Assembly (NCBI GenBank): GCA_028711345.1
Contig: JAQTSK010000007.1
Location: 1 to 50,744, forward strand
Direction of reading: 5' to 3'
DNA: 50,744 nucleotides
Source: Candidatus Peribacteraceae bacterium
Lineage (GTDB): Bacteria; Patescibacteriota; Gracilibacteria; Peribacterales; Peribacteraceae
Shown here: in pieces, positions 1 through 8,349 of the stretch
How positions within the stretch are numbered: the first letter of the stretch is position 1
Layout of the letters: every line of letters begins with the position of its first letter
The notes under the pieces: model-generated
The model's database searches: none
Seen by the model: only the letters and a program-made list of their open reading frames with translations
What the model was told of the DNA's origin: nothing
Translations under genes and position numbers: made by a program

Positions 1-410
1 AGCTGAGTCCCAGACGGGACAGAGCGGGCACGAGGACGGGGCACTGCGAACCGACTGCAGATGTAACATGATTCGGCGCTGCCGGATGCGGAGGAGTGGA
101 TTCTGAAAGCATCAGGACATGATAGCAGAAATCCGGCTTCCGGACTAGGGCCTGAAGAGTCACTGCTCACTGACCTTGCACGTCCAAATCAATCTTATCG
201 TTCGTTGACGCTGCTCCTTCCGCTTGTCGCCCCCACCCCTAACCCCTCCCCGGATCCCTGCGGGGATGGCCGGGGGAGGGAAATTTTCATTCAAGCATTT
301 GCCTCTCCCCTCTCTCGGCTGTTCGCCGCAGCGAACCCGGGGGAGGGACGGGGGGAGGGGGCGCAGACTCAGTGAGCGATTACCCTGAAGATGTTGCAGA
401 AGAGTGACAG
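1..410. other. No supported gene; spacer with GC-rich repeats
   Basis: No reading frame here has a convincing start, domain or coding texture. Short frames at the left edge could be the tail of a gene outside the window, but they are not recognisable. The right half holds GC-rich palindromes (see the repeat at 229-364). The sequence around 365-386 (CAGACTCAGTGAGCGATTAC) resembles the 21-bp inverted repeat found inside the broken transposase near 36.8 and 37.1 kb, so this may be debris of the same repeat family. Confidence 0.5.
229..364. repeat. GC-rich palindromic repeat pair
   Basis: Two adjacent palindromes built from CCCCTCCCCGG / CCGGGGGAGGG arms, the first at about 241-280 and the second at about 302-360. 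The same element (ccccatcccctcccccgg ... ccgggggagggg) occurs at 40328-40392 inside a glycosyltransferase gene, so this is a dispersed REP/MITE-like family rather than a local accident. It lies just downstream of the minus-strand gene ending at 411 and could act as a 3' hairpin. Confidence 0.6.
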
Positions 411-1658
411 CTAGCGGACACCCTTGTTGCAGAAAAGGAGGAAGCATTTTTTATACAACCATTCATATCCCACTGCCGACAGCAAGGCGTAGGCGAGAAA
501 AATGGCAAGGTGATAGCGCGGATAAGCGAGAATGAAGGAGAAAAAGAGCGTAGCATACGCGATGATGCTCCAGAACAAGACGTATTCTCTGCGGAGAGTG
601 CGGATAAGACCGAGCAGGATGCCAAGGTAGAGCACGGCAGTCATCATTGCTTCCAGAATATTGTAGATCCTGCCCCAACCATTCACGTAAGGAAGGTGAA
701 GTTCGATGGCACCTGCGAGCATGAGGACCGGTGTCATCGGCGATAGAAGAAGCGTACGGAGGCTTTCTCCGAGAATCCGTTTCTCTGCGACAGGATCATG
801 CGGTATTTCTTTCCCCCTGCATGTGGGCGACATCTTGTCCAGATCATGTGTGATATATTCATCCCAGAGGCATTGAAAGGGATCGATCAGCGTAAAACGG
901 CGTGCCTTCTCCGCCTTGGTGAAGAGCAGAGAGGAGCTCACATGTGCATCTGTCACGATAAAGCGGCCACCTTGGAGATAATTGTGAGTTGCCCATAGCA
1001 GGGATGCTGTAAGTGGCAATAAGAAGATCGGCAGCCAGTAACGTGAGGGAAGACGCTCAATCATGAATACGAGAAGCAAAACAAAAGGGAAAAATATGAA
1101 GGTGAAATATGTCAGGACAATAGGGATGAGACAGATGCCCACCACCAGCCCATTTTTCCAGGAGGGCATTTGTCGGAGGCGAAGGTAGTATGTGCTCAGG
1201 AGAAGAAATGACGTGAGTACGATACTTTCGCGTAGCGGCGAAAGCACAACATGATAGATTGCGGGTGAAAGCAGGAGAAACGCGAGTGTGATATAGGCGA
1301 CGAAGGGGGAAATGGCAGATCGTATCCGGCGGAAGAACAGGAGGGACGCGCCGGCATGCAGGATGCTTTGCAGAAGCAACACAGCTCCGACATTGCGTAC
1401 TCCAAAGACGAAATACACACTTGCCATAAAGAAGCTGTAACCCGGTTCGCGGTAGGTGGTGAGTGTCCTGCCGTCAATGGAATACAATCCGTGTCGGACG
1501 AGATGAACGGCAGCGGCACTGTAGTAACTGGCATCGTCGCCCAGGAGAATCTCGATGGGGAGAGAAAGTCGTATCCGGAGCAACCAGAGTGTAATGCCGA
1601 AGAAAGCCGCAATGAGCGCATACTCAACATGCCGCAAGCGACAGATGCCATGTTTCAC
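411..1658 (-). CDS. GT-C (GT39/ArnT-like) polyprenyl-phosphate-sugar glycosyltransferase, membrane protein
   Basis: A polytopic membrane protein of 415 residues. The first hydrophobic segment (about 14-32) is followed by an external loop with GDDASYYSA (about 40-48), where the acidic pair sits as in the catalytic loop of GT-C enzymes (PMT, ArnT). The motif HGLYSIDGRT and about nine more hydrophobic segments follow. Family enzymes move a sugar from a polyprenyl-phosphate donor to an acceptor on the outer face of the membrane. The start at 1658 is GTG; no better start is visible. It is the last gene of minus-strand block A. A fragment of a close paralogue lies immediately upstream (1655-1891), so the gene pair probably arose by tandem duplication. 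The substrate is unknown. Confidence 0.72.
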   Translation of the reverse strand: MKHGICRLRHVEYALIAAFFGITLWLLRIRLSLPIEILLGDDASYYSAAAVHLVRHGLYSIDGRTLTTYREPGYSFFMASVYFVFGVRNVGAVLLLQSILHAGASLLFFRRIRSAISPFVAYITLAFLLLSPAIYHVVLSPLRESIVLTSFLLLSTYYLRLRQMPSWKNGLVVGICLIPIVLTYFTFIFFPFVLLLVFMIERLPSRYWLPIFLLPLTASLLWATHNYLQGGRFIVTDAHVSSSLLFTKAEKARRFTLIDPFQCLWDEYITHDLDKMSPTCRGKEIPHDPVAEKRILGESLRTLLLSPMTPVLMLAGAIELHLPYVNGWGRIYNILEAMMTAVLYLGILLGLIRTLRREYVLFWSIIAYATLFFSFILAYPRYHLAIFLAYALLSAVGYEWLYKKCFLLFCNKGVR

Positions 1659-1891
1659 ATTGTTAATAATACATGTTTTCCTGACTGCGAGTGATACTGT
1701 GTGCGTCCGTCCAGAGAGTACAGACCGTGTTGAGCCAGAGAAACGGCTCCGGCATGGTAGTCGCCCGCATCCGACGTAAATGTTTCTTCAGGAGGTACAC
1801 GCAGGCGGCTCGGGAGAAGGAAACTCCAGATCAGGACGAAGAACATCACGCAGCCGACGAGGAAGAGAGGATGACGCAGGGGCTCTTGGAG
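1655..1891 (-). pseudogene. Truncated N-terminal fragment of a paralogous GT39-like gene
   Basis: The translation contains FFVLIWSFLLPSRLRVP, then DAGDYHAGAV and HGLYSLDGRT. This parallels the start of the intact gene downstream (LWLLRIRLSLP, DDASYYSAAAV, HGLYSIDGRT). Similarity stops at about the point where the intact gene begins. The frame upstream is closed by TAA at 1892-1894, so neither a proper start nor the membrane core remains. It is best read as the leftover of a tandem duplication. Confidence 0.6.
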
Positions 1892-1951
1892 TTAGCGAAG
1901 TATGTAATGCCTGACGCGGCAGCCAAACAACGGCATCGGGCGGATATATCG

Positions 1952-3115
1952 TCACGAAGTTACTCGACGTGAGCGTAGAACGTCCGTGAACAACTTGAAA
2001 CACGCTATAACAGTCCGTGACCACAACCGCGGCTCAACTAAAATAATACAGAGTGTCTTGAGCAAGAAATGCGGTCGTCTCTGGCGGATAAAAAACACCG
2101 CAAGTTCCGGCATGCCTTTAATGCGCTGCTTAAGATCCGAGGCGACAGTCAATCCCAAGGCCATATGTCTGCATCGATTCGCTTCGCATACATTGCCCAA
2201 GGTTGTGTATAACTCTGCAGCCTTCATAAGAAAGCGATGGCGATTTACGCGAATAACATCCGTTGCAAGAATATTGACTGTTTTGATTAAGAGCTGATCA
2301 GCCGTCTGTCTTTCGCCACGGCCAATGGCCTCTTTCGCTTCTTTGAGGAAAGAATCAGGTCCATGCCCAATATTCGGAGAATCGCCGTGAACATATGGAT
2401 ACGAGAGTAAAATACAATTGCTACGAAGCATTCTGCGAATCGGAAGGTCATCGCGAACACCTTTTGCTCGAGCCAGTTGCTCGCTCTGCCCGACGAGCGA
2501 GAATGTGATCCGCTCATTCTTGAGCCATTTCCAAAGATATTGCGATTCAGTCGACGATTCCATCCGATCATGGTTTGCAATATCCTGAACAAAAATCGTC
2601 CCCAACACACGGGGAAACACTTTCTGCGTGTACCACTGGGCAAACCCCGCATCGTGGCAACTGTCAATGAGTAGAAACTGGGGGGTCTCTGCCACCTCCT
2701 CCGTTGTCATCATTGCATCACCGATATGAATGAGATGCCGCTTCGGATCAGAAGCACTGGATTGGTTTGAACGGATGATCTCGGGCAGTGGCCTGCCGTT
2801 GATCTGCGTGATAATGTCAAAAGAATGAAGAGTGCCGTTGCCATTCTTGGTAACTGCGGCAAGCAGGTAGTTGGTGGACCACCCTGCATTCGGCGAAATC
2901 TCCCAAACAACGGCGGGCCTCTGTTCACGAACGAGCATGTACATCAGCTCACCATCAAAATCGCCGAAAGTCGTCCCATACCCCTGCCTGTTCATACGAT
3001 CACAGATGGGGCGGAGAAGACACCCCAGTGCGTAAAGTTCATCGTGATATTTTCGATACAGTGCAATGACATCGATGTCGTTCTGTATTGGAGAAGATGG
3101 AAGGAGGCTGCTCAT
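1952..3115 (-). CDS. Class I SAM-dependent methyltransferase (Methyltransf_24-like)
   Basis: 387 residues from ATG 3115. A glycine-rich SAM-binding stretch, VVWEISPNAGWS, is at about 69-80. The acidic motif FLLIDSCHD (about 150) takes the place of the I-D-G-x-H strand of this family, and VFPRVLGTIFVQDI follows. The C-terminal 150 residues are helical and unassigned. An upstream in-frame ATG at 3217 would add 34 residues that look non-coding, so the shorter start is preferred. It follows the capsule-type GT-B gene in the same direction and probably methylates a sugar or cyclitol in the surface polysaccharide; that role is inferred from context only. Confidence 0.65.
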   Translation of the reverse strand: MSSLLPSSPIQNDIDVIALYRKYHDELYALGCLLRPICDRMNRQGYGTTFGDFDGELMYMLVREQRPAVVWEISPNAGWSTNYLLAAVTKNGNGTLHSFDIITQINGRPLPEIIRSNQSSASDPKRHLIHIGDAMMTTEEVAETPQFLLIDSCHDAGFAQWYTQKVFPRVLGTIFVQDIANHDRMESSTESQYLWKWLKNERITFSLVGQSEQLARAKGVRDDLPIRRMLRSNCILLSYPYVHGDSPNIGHGPDSFLKEAKEAIGRGERQTADQLLIKTVNILATDVIRVNRHRFLMKAAELYTTLGNVCEANRCRHMALGLTVASDLKQRIKGMPELAVFFIRQRRPHFLLKTLCIILVEPRLWSRTVIACFKLFTDVLRSRRVTS

Positions 3116-3223
3116 TGATGGTTGGGAAAGAATAGAGATGCGCGACCAGAAGCATCGTAAGCCGGAGGATATGTGTTGAGCCATCCAAAAAGCAAACGAA
3201 ATAGCCACGCTGCACAAGGTGTA

Positions 3224-4885
3224 TCAATGCACAACCGGAGCGGCGAGATAATCATCATCATGTGAACGGAGAACCCAATCGACGAAGACGCCCAAATCGG
3301 CATCCTTCTCGAAATCACACGCTTTGTTGACTCGGAAAAGGGCTACATGACGATGCGACGTATCCACAGGCGCTATCTCGCAAAGCTTAAATGGTAGTAG
3401 ACGGCGTTCGAAGAGCGCCTGTGCATGCTGACGGGCGAGCGTCACGACTTTCGAATCAAGCCGTGGAATCGTCTGTATCGTACGAATCTTCTCCAGATAT
3501 TCCTCCCGCGTCTGTGAATCGTTAGTGAACCCCATGCCGGAATAACGTCCTGTGCCTGCAGTAAGCACCGGAACACCGAAGCATGGAGCCTCAATACCAA
3601 CAGTTCCCCGAACCGTCACGCAGTAATCCATGCACTGAAAAAACGAATAGGTGCTGATGTCGGTATCAGGCGGCACGATTGAGATATGTGCCGGAAGAAC
3701 GCCGACGTCAGCCGCAAGTGCGACGGCTTCCCTGGAACCCGCGACGCTCCCGAACTGCTTCACCTTCCAGACGTAATCGGGGTGCAGCTTGATGAGCCAG
3801 TTCACTGCCGGATTTTTACATGCCACTTTAACCGTCTCCACAAGCCAATCCTGATAATCCCGGAAGAGGTTGTTTCCGTAAAAAAATGTTCCATCCCACA
3901 ATACGTGGGAAAAAATGACTGCAATTTTTTTTGCGGGATCGAGTCCGAGTTGTGAACGGACCTCGCCGGAAGTCTTTTCGCGACTGTTGACTGTCGTGAA
4001 CTTCTGATTGAACCAACTCCCTCTTCGGTAGCTTGAACGCATTCTTTCCATAAACTCTTCTTCGGCTCTCACTGACCACGGATCGGCCTGCACCTTCTCC
4101 CAGCTTCGCAAAGACAGTGAGAAAGGATGGCGATTGCCTTCGCCGTGTTGACGGTAACGGCGCATGATTAAACCGTCCGAACGATGACCATGGAAATACT
4201 GGATGCAATTGAGCCCCAGTCGTAGCGCCTCGTCGAATACTTCTCCATATGGAGAATACCCACGCTCCATCCAGAGAACCGCTGCAGGCGACGGGTAGCG
4301 TGAAAAAAGCACTCGGGACGCTCTTGACGCAAGAATGGAGGACCGCAGAATGTCGCGTAGCATTCGAAAAGTGACAGGGTCATCGAGGTCAACGTCACCG
4401 CACTTCAATCTGTTTACCAGCGTGGAAAGTATGTGCCGACCGGTCGGCACACCGTCAACGGTGAGCGTAAGCAGGGAAGAGAACGAACGATGGCTGGCAA
4501 GAAGAGAATCCACTAAACGTTCGTCACCGGTCGTGGCTTCTGTAAGAATAAGATCATCGAAAAAAACGGTATCACGGATTCCGAAGACCCATGCATACCT
4601 TCGTGCCCAAGTCGCGCTGCGATAGGTCACAAGTATCGGTCGATGACCCTGTGCGGCCAGTCCCCGCATTAAAGTGCCATCAAGGATTGCTCTCGGCACC
4701 CAGTTACTCAGACTGATGAAGAGTACGGGCTGACCATCTGCGGTAAACGACGAACGGAGAAACCGATGCCGCAGAAAGAAAACAAGAAAAGATGTGTACA
4801 AGCCAAGCTGTACAATGAGCTTCCGGGGGTGCAGAAGGAGTTCTGCACGACGCAGGAATGAATGCATGGGGGGAGAAGTTTTCAT
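3224..4885 (-). CDS. GT-B fold capsule-polysaccharide-synthase-like protein
   Basis: 553 residues. An N-terminal hydrophobic stretch (about 22-38) suggests membrane association. The C-terminal half holds the GT-B nucleotide-binding pattern typical of capsule synthesis proteins: LIKLHPD (about 375), then SFFQCMDYCVTVRGTVGIEAP (about 430-450) and GVPVLTAG. The TVxxRGTVGIEA block is shared by capsule synthase and CDP-glycerol-transferase-type proteins that handle CMP- or CDP-activated donors. The start ATG overlaps the stop of the NeuA-like gene (ATGA at 4882-4885), which indicates translational coupling. With the nonulosonic-acid genes directly upstream, transfer of a CMP-activated nonulosonate is a reasonable guess, not shown. 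Confidence 0.65.
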   Translation of the reverse strand: MKTSPPMHSFLRRAELLLHPRKLIVQLGLYTSFLVFFLRHRFLRSSFTADGQPVLFISLSNWVPRAILDGTLMRGLAAQGHRPILVTYRSATWARRYAWVFGIRDTVFFDDLILTEATTGDERLVDSLLASHRSFSSLLTLTVDGVPTGRHILSTLVNRLKCGDVDLDDPVTFRMLRDILRSSILASRASRVLFSRYPSPAAVLWMERGYSPYGEVFDEALRLGLNCIQYFHGHRSDGLIMRRYRQHGEGNRHPFSLSLRSWEKVQADPWSVRAEEEFMERMRSSYRRGSWFNQKFTTVNSREKTSGEVRSQLGLDPAKKIAVIFSHVLWDGTFFYGNNLFRDYQDWLVETVKVACKNPAVNWLIKLHPDYVWKVKQFGSVAGSREAVALAADVGVLPAHISIVPPDTDISTYSFFQCMDYCVTVRGTVGIEAPCFGVPVLTAGTGRYSGMGFTNDSQTREEYLEKIRTIQTIPRLDSKVVTLARQHAQALFERRLLPFKLCEIAPVDTSHRHVALFRVNKACDFEKDADLGVFVDWVLRSHDDDYLAAPVVH

Positions 4886-5595
4886 GATGTGTGACGAAGA
4901 TGGTACTGCAGTAATGACTCTGCGATGACCAAATCCAGGGGATCATTGATATCAAATCCTTCCATGGGACTCACGGGGAACATTTTCGCAGTGTTCCCGA
5001 GAATGGGAGCTACGTCACCCCGTGCTGATGCTTCGCGAAAAGCAACAACACGAGTGGCGTAGAAACAGCTGTTTTCTTCAAAAAGAACGTCGCCCGCTTC
5101 ATCGCGCCCTTTTTGACAACGAGCCGCATCAGGGAAAACTCGCTGGGGCTTCCCCTCACGCAGTAACCAGTAATCTTTCAACGATTTGGTAACGGCAAAA
5201 ATACAATCTACCTGCGGATCGCTCTCGATGTACCCGATCAGGCGACGAAGTGTCGCCGGCTGACGGAAGGGAGATGTCGGGGGCAGTGTCACAATCCAAG
5301 CCGGAAGTGCATGTTGGCGCTCGAGTACGTCTAACGCATGGAAGATCACATCGTCCGTCGACGAGGAGTTTGTTGCAAGAGACGATGGTCGGTCAATCAC
5401 CTGTATGCCTTCTGTCAGAGCAATGACCTTCGTGGCAGGGTCCTCGGTTGATACATACGAAACTCCGTGAAGCTGCAACGTCCGCAGCAAACGAAATGTG
5501 TGGCTAATGAGCGGAATACCACCAAGGGGAACCGTATTTTTTCGAGGAATCCGCTGTGATCCTCCGCGAGCCGGAACGACGAACGATAGGAGCAT
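4882..5595 (-). CDS. neuA: CMP-nonulosonic acid (sialic/legionaminic) cytidylyltransferase, NeuA-like
   Basis: 237 residues from ATG 5595. The N-terminus FVVPARGGSQRIPRKN is the diagnostic nucleotide-binding motif of acylneuraminate cytidylyltransferases. LPPTSPFRQ (about 115) and the late block GFDINDPLDL (about 217) also match the family. It couples CTP to a nine-carbon keto-sugar acid to give the CMP donor. A start at 5628 is possible but would overlap the CBS gene and push the ARGGS motif inward. It sits in the order neuB, neuC, CBS protein, neuA, as in legionaminic/sialic clusters. Whether the substrate is NeuNAc or legionaminic acid cannot be decided from sequence. Confidence 0.85.
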   Translation of the reverse strand: MLLSFVVPARGGSQRIPRKNTVPLGGIPLISHTFRLLRTLQLHGVSYVSTEDPATKVIALTEGIQVIDRPSSLATNSSSTDDVIFHALDVLERQHALPAWIVTLPPTSPFRQPATLRRLIGYIESDPQVDCIFAVTKSLKDYWLLREGKPQRVFPDAARCQKGRDEAGDVLFEENSCFYATRVVAFREASARGDVAPILGNTAKMFPVSPMEGFDINDPLDLVIAESLLQYHLRHTS

Positions 5596-5596
5596 G

Positions 5597-5959
5597 CTAG
5601 GACGGAATCTGTCGACGGAGATAATCATTCACCGTCATGACTGACTGCAGTTCCATTGCCTTATTCACGATCGGGATGAGACAAAACCCTCGCGACGCAA
5701 ACAGACACGCAGCCTGCTCCCAATCTTCACTCTGAAGATAGGAGAATTCAATCTTCATGTGCTCAGCAACGGGCGCATGAATATCAACATTCCTGAGCAT
5801 CGCACGCAGAATATCACCCTCAGTCACAATGCCTACTATCTTGTATCGATCTGAATCTTGTACCACAACAGCAGTTCTCGCGGCATTCGCCTGTATCACC
5901 TTTGCCGCCTCGAGAAGAGTTGTGGAAGGAAAAACAATAAGCGAGGTGAAATCTTTCAT
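5597..5959 (-). CDS. CBS-domain protein of nonulosonic acid cluster
   Basis: 120 residues made almost entirely of a CBS pair: VFPSTTLLEAAKVI and KIVGIVTEGDILRAML form the first module, and LIPIVNKAMELQSVMTVNDYL the second. In legionaminic-acid clusters the PtmE-type protein has such a CBS pair fused to a sugar-nucleotidyltransferase. Here only the CBS part exists. It could be an adenylate-sensing regulatory subunit for a neighbour enzyme. ATG 5959 is chosen because the upstream in-frame start is TTG. It lies 11 bp after the epimerase gene and 1 bp before the neuA start. Confidence 0.7.
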   Translation of the reverse strand: MKDFTSLIVFPSTTLLEAAKVIQANAARTAVVVQDSDRYKIVGIVTEGDILRAMLRNVDIHAPVAEHMKIEFSYLQSEDWEQAACLFASRGFCLIPIVNKAMELQSVMTVNDYLRRQIPS

Positions 5960-5970
5960 AAACAAAAAAA

Positions 5971-7101
5971 TCAATAAGTAAGGCGCTTGACTAACAGTGT
6001 ATCACTGATCGGCGTTGACTCTAACACACGAAGAATGCGATCGGATGACCTGCCATCCCCATAGGGATTTTTGGAAGATGCAAGACCTTTCCTGAACGAC
6101 GAAGACATCGCACGTTCCAGAGCGGACGAAATAGACGATGCTTCAAACGCGCAGTTAATGACATTTGCGCCCTGTACGCGCCGGTGCTGACGACGTCCGA
6201 TGTTCAATGAAGGCGTGTGAAACGTCGGCGCTTCTAACAATCCGGAGCTGGAATTACCGACAATGCATGAAGCATGTTGTAACAATCCCAGATAATCCGC
6301 TCGGGGAAGATTGGCGAAAATATGATCGGATGACGTTCGTGCGGCCATAATTTTCTGGCGGACAATCGTAGATCCTGCATCATTATTGGACAGGATCCAT
6401 ATTCGGGGGCAGGAAACCAACTGCACTGCATCAATGACGGATTGCACCTGCAGATGCTGATGCTCGAAATCCTCAGTTGTTGGATGTAGAACAATAAGGA
6501 GATATCCGCCATCACCTATTGGATACGATTGCCCCAATTGCTGCCGATGAGTCACGTTTCCGGCGACGATCGGATCGAGAGCCGGATGTCCCACCATGTG
6601 AATGCGGAACGGCTCCTCGCCGAGTTTCCGCAAACGTTCGGCCGCATCTTCATTGGCTGCGAAATGGAGATGGGCAAATTTTCCGATCGCATGTCTGGTA
6701 ACGCCATCAATATTGCCCGATAATTCCCCGGCCTGGATGTGTGCAACCGGCGTGTATGTGTATGATGCGGCGATAGCCCCCATCAACTGTTCACCGCGAT
6801 CACCTGCAATGACCAGCCAGTCCGGCCGCACTCGGTGAAGAGTATCTACGAATGACTGCAGAAGGACGCCCAGCGATTTAGCCATCGAGAAATGTGAAGA
6901 GCCTTCGAGGGACATGAACAGCTCCTGCGTGACATTGTATCCTTGACTGCGCACTTCTTCGATAAGGGAACCGTAGGCGGAAAGCATCAGCATATTGGTC
7001 GCACAGATCTCGTGGCGCACTCCACGCCGAACACAAAGATCAATCAACGGCTGAATGTAGCCCCATTCACCCCTCGAACCACAGAGAAAAAGAATATTCA
7101 T
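5971..7101 (-). CDS. neuC: Hydrolysing UDP-GlcNAc (or diacetylbacillosamine) 2-epimerase, NeuC/LegG-like
   Basis: 376 residues. The N-terminus ILFLCGSRGEWGYIQPLID matches hydrolysing UDP-HexNAc 2-epimerases. Family blocks seen further on are VIAGDRGEQL (about 97), HIQAGELSGNIDGVTRHA (about 121-138), VVLHPTTEDFEHQ-type sequence (about 208) and the GNSSSGLLEAP phosphate-binding block (about 286). The product would be ManNAc, or its 2,4-diacetamido-trideoxy analogue, which feeds NeuB. ATG 7101 is preferred over a TTG two codons upstream. It sits between the neuB- and CBS-encoding genes. Confidence 0.85.
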   Translation of the reverse strand: MNILFLCGSRGEWGYIQPLIDLCVRRGVRHEICATNMLMLSAYGSLIEEVRSQGYNVTQELFMSLEGSSHFSMAKSLGVLLQSFVDTLHRVRPDWLVIAGDRGEQLMGAIAASYTYTPVAHIQAGELSGNIDGVTRHAIGKFAHLHFAANEDAAERLRKLGEEPFRIHMVGHPALDPIVAGNVTHRQQLGQSYPIGDGGYLLIVLHPTTEDFEHQHLQVQSVIDAVQLVSCPRIWILSNNDAGSTIVRQKIMAARTSSDHIFANLPRADYLGLLQHASCIVGNSSSGLLEAPTFHTPSLNIGRRQHRRVQGANVINCAFEASSISSALERAMSSSFRKGLASSKNPYGDGRSSDRILRVLESTPISDTLLVKRLTY

Positions 7102-7164
7102 TGACAATGAATAAGAAAATGCAGAGACATTGTACAGGGAGATCCCCGACGCGGAAACAGCGGT

Positions 7165-8256
7165 TTACGAGGTTTGTATTTGTTCGGAAAGCCGGACGTC
7201 TCTCCAGAACAACGGCGTGTTCGGGGGAATATTGCGAACGACAGTCGCGCCGACAAGCTTCTGGATGTCGATCGATTGGATGCCATCCGGATGACCTGTA
7301 CGCTTGGTCCAGATCATGCCGGCACCGATCATCTCTGGCGAAATAATCTGACCGGCTTTGAGGCTTTGTTCAGTCACCACGTACCGAAACGCCCACTGAC
7401 GAACCGCCGCCTCTTTTCGATGGACAATACGGCGATTCCCCCGGGATTTTTCAATCTTGCGTATACCGTCAACCAGAGAGGCCAATGCTTCGAATGAAAT
7501 CGAAACCGACTGATCAGGACCCGGCTGATCCTTGTCAAGAATCACATGCTTCTCCACAATGGCGGCGCCCAACGTCACTGCGGCGAAACTGGTATAGAGG
7601 TCGGGCGTGTGATCGGAAAATCCGATGACAGCCTGGGGGTATCGGTCTCGCATGATCGTCAAAACATCGAGATTGATATCCTCATACACGGGGGGGTATT
7701 CGCTCACACAGTGGAGGAGGGCGAAAGGGATACCGATTGCCACAAGCTCATTGTACGTACGATCAATTTCGGAAAAATCACTCATGCCTGTCGAAACGAT
7801 CATCGGTTTGCCGAATGCCGCGATGCGAACCAGCGAGGGAACATCCGTCATTTCGCCGGAGCCGATTTTGAATGACGAAATGTCGAGCGAATGAAGTTCA
7901 GCGGCTGCGGTATAGCTGAAAGGAGTACACATGTACGTAATACCAACGACTTCTTCGGCATACTTCTTCAACTCCCGATGCTGATCGAGTGTTAAGGAAT
8001 AACGCTTTAGGAAGTCGTACAGCGGAAGGTCCTTCTGAAAATTCTCCGACATAGGAAGATGTTGCAACATCTCCGCATCGACAAGATGATGCTGAAATTT
8101 CACGGCACTGGCTCCTGCGCGCTTCGCTTCTTCAATCATGCGCTTGGCTGTATCCGTATCACCGAGATGATTGTCACACGCCTCGGCAATGATGAAGCAG
8201 GGGTGTCCGACCCCAATGACTTGGCCGGAGAATGACACAATCGGAGATCCGTTCAT
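7165..8256 (-). CDS. neuB: N-acetylneuraminate/legionaminate synthase, NeuB-like
   Basis: 363 residues from ATG 8256. A TIM-barrel synthase domain (FIIAEACDNHLGD near the start, AVKFQHH, FKIGSGEMTD, MIVSTGMSDFSEI, GFSDHT, VEKHVILDK) is followed by a C-terminal antifreeze-like SAF domain (about 300-363, ending VGATVVRNIPPNTPLFWRDV). It condenses PEP with an N-acyl-mannosamine-type sugar. An upstream GTG at 8289 is possible but gives a non-family N-terminus. It starts the nonulosonic-acid set in this operon. Confidence 0.88.
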   Translation of the reverse strand: MNGSPIVSFSGQVIGVGHPCFIIAEACDNHLGDTDTAKRMIEEAKRAGASAVKFQHHLVDAEMLQHLPMSENFQKDLPLYDFLKRYSLTLDQHRELKKYAEEVVGITYMCTPFSYTAAAELHSLDISSFKIGSGEMTDVPSLVRIAAFGKPMIVSTGMSDFSEIDRTYNELVAIGIPFALLHCVSEYPPVYEDINLDVLTIMRDRYPQAVIGFSDHTPDLYTSFAAVTLGAAIVEKHVILDKDQPGPDQSVSISFEALASLVDGIRKIEKSRGNRRIVHRKEAAVRQWAFRYVVTEQSLKAGQIISPEMIGAGMIWTKRTGHPDGIQSIDIQKLVGATVVRNIPPNTPLFWRDVRLSEQIQTS

Positions 8257-8349
8257 GGACACATTGTAAACGCAGAAGTAAGGGGTCACCAGCGATTGAG
8301 CGCCATCATCCTGATCGCTCGGAACCAGTCTGGCAGATCACGACCCCAG

